A DNA stretch of 21,278 nucleotides from NCBI GenBank assembly GCA_003486645.1, contig DNGI01000519.1, positions 44,965-66,242 on the forward strand, given 5' to 3'. Below are positions 14,065 through 21,278 of the stretch, one piece after another; position 1 is the stretch's first letter, and the number at the start of each line of letters is the position of its first letter. The translations under genes and the position numbers were made by a program. This DNA is from Cyanobacteria bacterium UBA11370 (GTDB lineage: Bacteria > Cyanobacteriota > Cyanobacteriia > Cyanobacteriales > Coleofasciculaceae). Under the pieces are notes generated by a model, which ran no database searches, was not told the DNA's origin, and was given only the letters and a program-made list of their open reading frames with translations.

Positions 14065-17000
14065 ATGGCTACTCCTAACTTTGATTTCGATAGCGTTCTT
14101 GACCAACAGATTGAAGAAGGTGGGAAAACTCATGTTTTCTTTACCAATGGAATTTTTACAGCCCAAGACGGCTACGATCAAGTAGTTGAGACAATTGCTA
14201 AGACCTTTGCCCCTAAAGATAACTTACCCAATTCACTGCAATTTGGTCAGGGTTATCATAATGAATCGGTTCTGGATGACTGGCAAGAAGTCGGAACTCA
14301 AGCTATTGATTTTTTGAAAAGTGCTGTGGGAGTTCTCTTTAATCCAGGCTCTCTGATTGAAATTATCCAGAGTGGCTTGTCACTGGCTACCCTTACTAAC
14401 AAATTCATCCAAGCTCTAGACTCAACCTTTTCCAATAATTTTGACCTAGCCGAAGCTTACGAGCAATTCTGGTCTGATGATCCCTCAAAAAGTCAACCTG
14501 AAATTAATGCTATCAAGACCCAAGTCGAGCCTTGGCTTAACCCGAATGGCAATGATGCTGTTCTTTTCATATCCCATTCTCAAGGCAATTTTTTTACAGA
14601 AGATGCCTTGCAAATCATGAAGCCTAATATTGATTCCGAACGGGTCAGAATCATTGCTCTTGGCTCACCCACCGCCTACTCGTCTGCTGGAGGTATTCAG
14701 GATCTTATAACTGGCAGCTCTGGAACGTACCGGGGTGCTAATGACATGAATGAAAATGATCCAGTCACCTATTTTCAAAAAGGAAATTATGACACCGTAT
14801 ATTCGTTCCTTCAATTAACGTTTCTGAGTTTATTTAATGTTGGTTCCGTTTTATCTCTCTTACCAGGCATCGGTTATTCTGCGGCTTCTCTAGCCTCAGC
14901 GTTAGCTACAAATGTCTTAGCTAGCATTGCTCCAAAACATTATCATTTTTTGTCAGGTGTTTTAGGGATTATATCTCATCCAACTGAACTATCTGACGGC
15001 GGTGCTCATGACCTTTCAAAAAGGTATTTACCTAAGCCAGAAGTCCACGAATATTTTACTGAATTTGCTAAGGAATTGGTTTACGAGTTTCAACCGAAAG
15101 GCTACTACTTCCCCCACGGCAAAGTATCTCCAGGCAATCAAACAGATGACGACGACTGGATTGAAGGCGATGGTACGCTTGAGGGTGCTGGCAGAAACGA
15201 TGTTTTGCGTGGCAACGGTGGCGATGATACCTTAATCGGTGGAGAAGGCTACGATCTTTTAGACGGTGGAGAAGGAAAAGATACAGCCAATTACTCTAGC
15301 AGTCCAAACGGAATTGTTGTACAAGCCAAACAATACGCTGGGTCTGATATTTATGAAGTTCAGGATGGCTTTGACACAGTAGACACCCTTGGAAATATTG
15401 AAGTCATTAGTGGATCAGATCAAGATGACATCATGGTTGGAGGTGACTACAAAGATATATTCTACGGTCAAAATGGTGATGATAAATTCCTAGCACAGGG
15501 AGGAGACGACGAGTTTTACGGTGGTGCAGGTGATGATATAGCAGTTGGTGGAGAAGGAAATGACGATCTCAGAGGTGAAGATGGAAATGATGTTTTAAGT
15601 GGAGAAGATGGAAACGACTTCCTCTACGGTGGTGCTGGAGAAGATACTCTCATCGGCGGTACAGGTGAAGACAAACTATTCGGAGAAGCCGGAAACGATG
15701 AACTCATAGGAGAAGACGATAACGACTTCCTCTACGGCGGTACAGGAGATGACAAACTTTTTGGCGGAAATGGCGATGACGATTTACGCGGTGAAGAAGG
15801 AATAGATCACCTCTATGGAGAAGACAATAACGATAAACTCTACGGTGGTAGTGAAAACGACTTCCTCTATGGCGGTATAGGCGAAGATCACCTTTATGGA
15901 GAAGCAGGAAATGATGAACTAAGAGGAGAAGATGAAAACGACTTTCTCTACGGCGGTACAGGAGATGACAAACTTTTTGGCGGTACAGGAGATGATGATC
16001 TGCGTGGAGAAGAAGGAATAGATCACCTCTATGGAGAAGACAATAACGATAAACTCTACGGCGGTAGTGAAAACGACTTCCTCTACGGTGGTACAGGCGA
16101 AGACAAACTATTCGGAGAAGACGGAAATGATGAACTAAGAGGAGAAGATGATAGAGACTTCCTCTACGGCGGTACAGGAGATGATGCTCTCATCGGCGGA
16201 AGTGGCGATGATAATTTACGCGGTGAAGAAGGTGTAGATTACCTTTATGGAGAAGAAGGTATAGATACCCTTTACGGCGGTAGTGAAAATGACTTCCTCT
16301 ACGGCGGACTAAACAATGACTTCCTCTACGGTGAAGCGGGAGACGACGAACTTCACGGTAACGAAGCCAACGATGAACTCTACGGCAATACAGATAATGA
16401 TGAACTCTACGGCGATGACGGCAACGACTACCTAGAAGGTGGCAATAACGACGACTACCTGTCAGGCGGGAACGGTTTCGATGAACTCTACGGTCAATCT
16501 GGCAACGACTACCTAGAGGGTAACGCAGGCGACGACTACCTAGACGGCGGCATTGGTGCAGACATCCTCCACGGCGGTACAGGTCGAGACCAACTCTACG
16601 GTCAATCTGGCAATGACTACCTGTATGGCGAAGCAGACAATGACGAACTCTACGGCGGTACAGGTGCAGATATTCTCGATGGCGGCACAGGTGAAGACTT
16701 TCTCTACGGTAACGCCGGGAAAGACGAACTCTACGGCAATGCAGGTCATGACACCTTAGAAGGCGGTGAGGGTGATGACCATCTGGAAGGAAATGCGGGT
16801 GACGATATCCTTCACGGACAAGATCACAAGGACTACCTCAACGGTAACGAGGGTAACGACGAACTCTATGGTGAAGCAGGCGATGACTTCCTCATCGGAG
16901 AAGCAGGTGACGACATCATTGACGGCGGGAGTGATATCGATACCGTCAGCTATGAAAACTCACCAAATGGCGTTGTCGTTAATATTGACGAAAGCCAATC

Positions 17001-20000
17001 CTACAACCATAACCGCGAAGATCGAGCATCACAATTCATTACCGATGTCAACCCCAGCGACTACTACACCGACCTCGAATCTAATTTTGACATCAACTCC
17101 GGCACTGCCTATGACGGGTTCGGCACCACAGACACCCTTAAAGATTTAGAGAATATCATTGGTTCCGAATTTGATGATGTTCTGATTGGTAATAGTCAGG
17201 ATAATAATATCCGCGCATTAGGCGGGAATGACCTACTACTGAGTACTGCTGGAAACGACCAATTTGACGGGGGAAATGGCACAGATACCCTTAGCTTACG
17301 CCGCGACCCCGGTGCAGTGAGAGTGAACTTAGAAACAGGTCGAGTGATTGATGGTTGGGGGAATCACGATATCATCTTCCCCACTCCCGACAATGATTCC
17401 ATCTCTACGATTGAAAACATCATCGGTTCTCGCTACGATGACGAACTTCTCGGCGACAATAACGCCAATATCATTACCGCTGATGCTGGGAACGACTTCA
17501 TCGAAGGGAAAAGCGGTGATGACCAACTTTACGGCGAACAAGGCGATGATGAAATTAGCGGTGGTTTGGGCCAAGACCGCATCTTTGGTAACGAAGGTCT
17601 AGATACTATCTATGGCGATATCAAAGGAGTTGAGGATGTCGGGGATAATGACTACATCCGTGGGGGTGATGGCGATGACTTGATTTATGCTGGCGGTGGG
17701 GATGACATTGTTGCAGGTGATAGCGGTTACGGGAATGATGTCATCTATGGCGATGCTGGCAACGATATTTTAGAAGGCGGTGCTGGTAATGATTTTATCA
17801 GCGGCGGGACGGGGAGCGATCGCCTCTCTGGCAATACCGAAAACGACCAACTCTACGGCGATGCAGGGGACGACACCATCTACGGCGGTACAGGGAACGA
17901 CTTCCTTGACGGCGGTGATGATAATGATTATCTCGAAGCGAACGAAGGCGACGACCGCCTCTTCGGTCAAACTGGGAATGATATCCTAATCGCCGGGACT
18001 GGCAATGACCAACTCTGGGGAGGCGATAACGATGACCAGCTTTACGGTAAAGCGGGAGATGATTACCTCGCAGGCGAATCAGGAAATGACTATTTAGAAG
18101 GTGCAGACGGTAACGACGAACTTTACGGTCAACAGGGAGATGACTATCTTGATGGTGGCACAGGCAATGACCACCTCATCGGTGCCGATGGAAATGATGT
18201 GATTATCGGACAAACCGGATTTGATTACCTCGATGGCGGTGCTGATAATGATAATCTCAGTGGTGGCGATGACGATGACCTACTCTATGGACAAGCTGGC
18301 GATGATATCTTAGATGGCGGAACTGGAAGCGATCGCCTCGATGGCGGTGACGATAACGACTTTCTCTATGGACAAGCTGGCAATGATTATTTAGAGGGTG
18401 GAGAAGGAAGCGATCGCATCTATGGTGCAGAAGGTGACGACGAACTCTACGGACAAGCTGGCGATGACTATTTAGACGGCGGGACTGGCGATGACCACCT
18501 GGAAGCGGGAGACGGGGACGATAAACTTTATGGTCAAGCTGGCAATGACTATTTAGATGGCGGGACTGGACACGACCATTTAGAAGGCGCAGACGGTGAT
18601 GATGTAATTATCGGACAAGCGGGAATTGATTACCTCGACGGTGGTGTGGGGAATGACCAACTTAGCGGCGGTGACGATAGCGACCAACTTTTCGGTCAAG
18701 CTGGAGATGATATCTTAGATGGCGGTGCTGGCAATGACCAAGTTATTGGCGGCGATAATAACGACCAACTCTTCGGTCAATCCGGTAACGACTATCTGGA
18801 TGGCGGTAATGGTGATGATCGCCTCAGTGGTGGCGAGGGAGATGATGATCTCTACGGTCAAGCAGGCGATGATTTCCTGGATGGCGGTGCTGGGAATGAT
18901 ATCCTAGACGGCAGCGAAGGTGATGACCAGTTATTTGCAATAGCTGGAGATGACTATCTTGATGGCGGTATCGGGAATGATTACCTCGATGGTGGTGATG
19001 GTAATGATACCCTTTACGGTCGAGAAGGAGATGATGAACTCGACGGTGGTGCTGGGGATGACCGTTTAGAAGCAGGAGACGGGAATGACCAACTATTGGG
19101 TCAAGCTGGATTTGATTACTTGGATGGGGGTTTCGGCAACGACCAACTTTTAGGGGGTGACGGAGATGACCGACTCTACGGTCGAGAAGGGGATGATATC
19201 CTCGATGGTGGTGCAGGGATAGATTACCTGGATGCAGGGACAGGAAGCGATCGCATCCTTGGTGGTGCTGGTAATGACCAACTCTATGGGGATATCGGTG
19301 ATGACATCCTCGAAGGCGGTGCGGATAACGACTATTTAGATGGAGGTTCCGGCAAAGACCAACTTACAGGCGACGAAGGAAACGACCAAATTTATGGTCG
19401 AGAAGGGGATGATATCCTGGATGGCGGTACGGGTGATGATGACCTAGAGGGAGGTGCAGGTGAAGACCAGCTTACTGGTAGTGATGGCAATGACCGCCTT
19501 TATGGTGAAGGAGATCAGGATACCCTCGATGGCGGTAATGGCAATGACCTCCTCGACGGCGGTGATGGTAGCGACCAGCTTGCAGGAAATGCAGGAAACG
19601 ATACCCTTTACGGTCGTAGTGGCTATGATACCCTCGATGGTGGCGCTGGCAATGACTCGCTTTGGGGGAATGAAGATGATGATACTCTCACTGGATTTGC
19701 TGGCAATGACTATTTAGATGGCGGTTCTGGAAAAGACCAACTTTTAGGAGGTGAAGGAGATGATCGCCTCTACGGTCAAACCGAAAACGACACCTTAGAA
19801 GGCAATTCCGGGAATGACCTGCTGTATGGTGGAGATGGGGATGACGAACTATTCGGTAATGACGGTTTAGACCGTCTCTATGGTGGCACGGGGAATGACC
19901 TCCTAGATGGGGGGAATAGTTCTGACCAACTTTGGGGTGAAACGGGAAATGATACCCTCTATGGTCAAGCTGGAACCGACTACTTGGATGGTGGAGAGGG

Positions 20001-21213
20001 GGATGATGATTTGTATGGGGGCGAGGGTAGCGATCGCCTCTACGGACAAGCAGGTCATGACTTCCTCGATGGCGGTGCTGGCAATGATTTATTGCAAGGT
20101 AGCTTTGGCGATGACTACCTTTATGGTCAAAGTGGTGAGGATATCCTTGATGGCGGAAGTGGCGATGATTTCCTCTGGGGTGGTGAGCATTCTGATACCC
20201 TATTGGGTCAGGATGGGAATGACTATCTCAATGGCGGAGAAGGACGCGATCGCTTAGAGGGGAACAGCGGCAATGATGTACTCTTTGGTCAGGAGGGTGC
20301 AGACATCCTGGATGGCGGGACTGGTAATGATTACCTGGAGGGTGGGTTAGACGATGACCAACTTACAGGCAGTGATGGTAACGACCAACTTTACGGTCAG
20401 GAGGGGAACGATACCCTTGATGGTAGTGCAGGGAATGATTACCTGGACGGTGGGTTAGGTGATGACCACCTGATCGGCGGTAGCGGGAACGACCAATTCT
20501 ATGGTCAGGAGGGTGCAGATATCCTTGATGGTGGTATCGGGGATGATCTCCTCGACGGCGGCGCAGATAATGACCAACTTACAGGTAGCGACGGTAGTGA
20601 CCAACTCTATGGTCAAGGGGGTGATGATAGTTTAGATGGCGGCAATGAGGATGATTACCTCGAAGGCGGTTTGGGGGATGACCAGCTTTTAGGGGGTGCA
20701 GGACACGACCAACTTTATGGTCAGGAGGGGAATAATACTCTAGATGGGGGTACGGGGGATGACTATCTGGAAGGTGGAGATGGAATTGACACCCTTTTAG
20801 GACAATTTGGGGATGATTACCTGATTGGGGGTGCGGGTGATGACCTACTCGATGGTGGTGCTAACCAGGATTGGTTAGAGGGTGGTACGGGTAATGACCG
20901 ACTCTACGCCCAGAGTGGTGATGATATTCTTAATGGCGGTGAGGGTGACGATTTGCTCTATGGTGGTACGGGGATGGATACGTTCCTTCTCGGTGCTAAC
21001 AGTGGGTCTGATACTCTTTTCAACTTTACTGTTGGTGTGGATTTGATTGGATTAATGGGAGGGTTAACCTTTGAGGATCTGCTCATTACTCAAGGGAGTG
21101 GTACTCAAGAAAATGATACCTTGCTCACTCTCAATAGTAGTGGTGAACTGCTTGCCTCATTGAGTGGTGTTCAAGCTAATACCCTGACAAGTTTTGATTT
21201 CTCCATTATCTAG
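14065..21213 (+). CDS. Giant secreted RTX protein with N-terminal lipase-like alpha/beta-hydrolase domain
   Basis: A 2382-aa protein in three parts. Residues about 1-350 look like an alpha/beta hydrolase: the nucleophile elbow is FISHSQGN (Ser172), with possible acid Asp232 (NDPVTYF) and possible His315 (GGAHDLSKRYL) or His292. A hydrophobic stretch lies at about 248-290. From about residue 366 to 2320 run nonapeptide RTX repeats (GGxGxDxLx), which bind calcium and fold as a beta-roll outside the cell. Spacer modules of the NSPNGVVVN...LENIIGS type interrupt them near 405-460, 965-1050 and 1080-1130. The C-terminus (about 2320-2382: DTLFNFTVGVDLIGL, LLASLSGVQANTLTSFDF) is the usual cyanobacterial RTX type I secretion tail. 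No ABC exporter, HlyD or TolC gene is in the window. The substrate is unknown. Confidence 0.92.
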   Translation: MATPNFDFDSVLDQQIEEGGKTHVFFTNGIFTAQDGYDQVVETIAKTFAPKDNLPNSLQFGQGYHNESVLDDWQEVGTQAIDFLKSAVGVLFNPGSLIEIIQSGLSLATLTNKFIQALDSTFSNNFDLAEAYEQFWSDDPSKSQPEINAIKTQVEPWLNPNGNDAVLFISHSQGNFFTEDALQIMKPNIDSERVRIIALGSPTAYSSAGGIQDLITGSSGTYRGANDMNENDPVTYFQKGNYDTVYSFLQLTFLSLFNVGSVLSLLPGIGYSAASLASALATNVLASIAPKHYHFLSGVLGIISHPTELSDGGAHDLSKRYLPKPEVHEYFTEFAKELVYEFQPKGYYFPHGKVSPGNQTDDDDWIEGDGTLEGAGRNDVLRGNGGDDTLIGGEGYDLLDGGEGKDTANYSSSPNGIVVQAKQYAGSDIYEVQDGFDTVDTLGNIEVISGSDQDDIMVGGDYKDIFYGQNGDDKFLAQGGDDEFYGGAGDDIAVGGEGNDDLRGEDGNDVLSGEDGNDFLYGGAGEDTLIGGTGEDKLFGEAGNDELIGEDDNDFLYGGTGDDKLFGGNGDDDLRGEEGIDHLYGEDNNDKLYGGSENDFLYGGIGEDHLYGEAGNDELRGEDENDFLYGGTGDDKLFGGTGDDDLRGEEGIDHLYGEDNNDKLYGGSENDFLYGGTGEDKLFGEDGNDELRGEDDRDFLYGGTGDDALIGGSGDDNLRGEEGVDYLYGEEGIDTLYGGSENDFLYGGLNNDFLYGEAGDDELHGNEANDELYGNTDNDELYGDDGNDYLEGGNNDDYLSGGNGFDELYGQSGNDYLEGNAGDDYLDGGIGADILHGGTGRDQLYGQSGNDYLYGEADNDELYGGTGADILDGGTGEDFLYGNAGKDELYGNAGHDTLEGGEGDDHLEGNAGDDILHGQDHKDYLNGNEGNDELYGEAGDDFLIGEAGDDIIDGGSDIDTVSYENSPNGVVVNIDESQSYNHNREDRASQFITDVNPSDYYTDLESNFDINSGTAYDGFGTTDTLKDLENIIGSEFDDVLIGNSQDNNIRALGGNDLLLSTAGNDQFDGGNGTDTLSLRRDPGAVRVNLETGRVIDGWGNHDIIFPTPDNDSISTIENIIGSRYDDELLGDNNANIITADAGNDFIEGKSGDDQLYGEQGDDEISGGLGQDRIFGNEGLDTIYGDIKGVEDVGDNDYIRGGDGDDLIYAGGGDDIVAGDSGYGNDVIYGDAGNDILEGGAGNDFISGGTGSDRLSGNTENDQLYGDAGDDTIYGGTGNDFLDGGDDNDYLEANEGDDRLFGQTGNDILIAGTGNDQLWGGDNDDQLYGKAGDDYLAGESGNDYLEGADGNDELYGQQGDDYLDGGTGNDHLIGADGNDVIIGQTGFDYLDGGADNDNLSGGDDDDLLYGQAGDDILDGGTGSDRLDGGDDNDFLYGQAGNDYLEGGEGSDRIYGAEGDDELYGQAGDDYLDGGTGDDHLEAGDGDDKLYGQAGNDYLDGGTGHDHLEGADGDDVIIGQAGIDYLDGGVGNDQLSGGDDSDQLFGQAGDDILDGGAGNDQVIGGDNNDQLFGQSGNDYLDGGNGDDRLSGGEGDDDLYGQAGDDFLDGGAGNDILDGSEGDDQLFAIAGDDYLDGGIGNDYLDGGDGNDTLYGREGDDELDGGAGDDRLEAGDGNDQLLGQAGFDYLDGGFGNDQLLGGDGDDRLYGREGDDILDGGAGIDYLDAGTGSDRILGGAGNDQLYGDIGDDILEGGADNDYLDGGSGKDQLTGDEGNDQIYGREGDDILDGGTGDDDLEGGAGEDQLTGSDGNDRLYGEGDQDTLDGGNGNDLLDGGDGSDQLAGNAGNDTLYGRSGYDTLDGGAGNDSLWGNEDDDTLTGFAGNDYLDGGSGKDQLLGGEGDDRLYGQTENDTLEGNSGNDLLYGGDGDDELFGNDGLDRLYGGTGNDLLDGGNSSDQLWGETGNDTLYGQAGTDYLDGGEGDDDLYGGEGSDRLYGQAGHDFLDGGAGNDLLQGSFGDDYLYGQSGEDILDGGSGDDFLWGGEHSDTLLGQDGNDYLNGGEGRDRLEGNSGNDVLFGQEGADILDGGTGNDYLEGGLDDDQLTGSDGNDQLYGQEGNDTLDGSAGNDYLDGGLGDDHLIGGSGNDQFYGQEGADILDGGIGDDLLDGGADNDQLTGSDGSDQLYGQGGDDSLDGGNEDDYLEGGLGDDQLLGGAGHDQLYGQEGNNTLDGGTGDDYLEGGDGIDTLLGQFGDDYLIGGAGDDLLDGGANQDWLEGGTGNDRLYAQSGDDILNGGEGDDLLYGGTGMDTFLLGANSGSDTLFNFTVGVDLIGLMGGLTFEDLLITQGSGTQENDTLLTLNSSGELLASLSGVQANTLTSFDFSII
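15514..16377 (+). repeat. RTX zone 1: four 216-bp (72-aa) higher-order repeats
   Basis: Equivalent FLYGG-type positions recur at 15514, 15730, 15946 and 16162, exactly 216 bp apart (eight nonapeptides). Copies 2 and 3 are nearly identical at DNA level across long stretches; copies 1 and 4 are more diverged. This indicates duplication of the 72-aa block. Confidence 0.85.
17959..19254 (+). repeat. RTX zone 2: about 16 units of 81 bp (27 aa)
   Basis: The nonapeptide LYGQAGDDY or a variant recurs every 81 bp from 17959 (checked at 18040, 18121, 18283, 18364, 18445, 18526 and onward to 19174). It alternates with LDGGTGxDx and LxGGDGxDx. Three nonapeptides form each higher-order unit. The phase breaks at about 19255. 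Confidence 0.85.
19282..20820 (+). repeat. RTX zone 3: 108-bp (36-aa) higher-order units in two blocks
   Basis: From 19282 the YG(D/R/E) unit recurs at 19390, 19498 and 19606, each 108 bp on. After a mixed stretch, LFGQEGADI-type units recur at 20281, 20389, 20497, 20605 and 20713, again exactly 108 bp apart (four nonapeptides). The 3' block has near-identical neighbours, suggesting recent copying. Confidence 0.8.
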
Positions 21214-21278
21214 GATTGCGGTTACGGATGGGCAGCTTAAGTACGTATCACCCCGTCATACTAAATCCGGGTTGATTA

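Noticed and set aside
13564..14181. Overlapping reverse-strand ORFs between the 70-aa gene and the RTX gene
   Set aside because: They overlap each other in different frames, show no domain or ribosome site, and cross the terminator-like hairpin and the RTX start.
14065..21213. Many alternative-frame ORFs on both strands across the RTX gene (for example 16540-16749, 16766-17149, 19907-20257)
   Set aside because: They are shadows of a regular repeat: low-complexity translations without start signals, inside a clear 2382-codon gene.
21214..21278. Terminator or gene start after the RTX gene
   Set aside because: No hairpin with a T-run and no start with a ribosome site can be seen in these 65 bases.

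Overview
The window is cyanobacterial. The HIP1 octamer GCGATCGC occurs at least 17 times (about one per 1.25 kb), and the proteins have cyanobacterial architectures: a filamentous-haemagglutinin-type adhesin with an EAQGW tail, a CHAT/TPR protein and a giant RTX protein. A filamentous or mat-forming species with many interspersed repeats fits, but species and genus cannot be read from the sequence.

Layout. 1-504 (-) is the N-terminal part of a single-pass membrane protein resembling the FtsL-like protein found upstream of ftsI in cyanobacteria. 505-776 carries a probable solo right end of an IS200/IS605 element. 777-7425 (+) is a two-gene unit: a two-partner-secretion adhesin (TpsA-like) with an embedded L-type lectin domain, and a TPR-CHAT caspase-like protein whose start overlaps the adhesin stop by 11 nt. 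7426-7593 is repeat DNA with two adjacent heptanucleotide arrays. 10024-7594 (-) is a second two-gene unit: a predicted HTH-transmembrane-TPR protein, and an exported FecR-like/TPR protein that overlaps it by 11 nt. 10025-10256 is a divergent control region with a palindrome and a direct repeat. 10257-13493 (+) holds a secreted SH3b-CHAP peptidase, a small secreted cysteine-rich protein, a short PilB/GspE-type ATPase and a 70-aa protein. 13494-14064 holds a 50-aa membrane protein, a terminator-like hairpin after a cluster of dyads, and a 10-codon leader ORF with a strong ribosome site. 14065-21213 (+) is a 2382-aa protein with a lipase-like alpha/beta-hydrolase head and a very long RTX beta-roll ending in a type I secretion tail. 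The last 65 bases show nothing recognisable.

How the genes may work together. Most of the window concerns the cell surface: an adhesin with a sugar-binding module, a caspase-like protein made from the same message, a candidate membrane-spanning regulator with an exported partner, a peptidoglycan hydrolase, a pilus or secretion ATPase and a secreted RTX hydrolase. Neither the TpsB pore nor the type I exporter lies here, so export must rely on genes elsewhere. The most unusual points are the adhesin-lectin/CHAT coupling, the transmembrane HTH-TPR unit beside it, the leader region of the RTX gene, and the RTX array built from three different higher-order periods (72, 27 and 36 residues).
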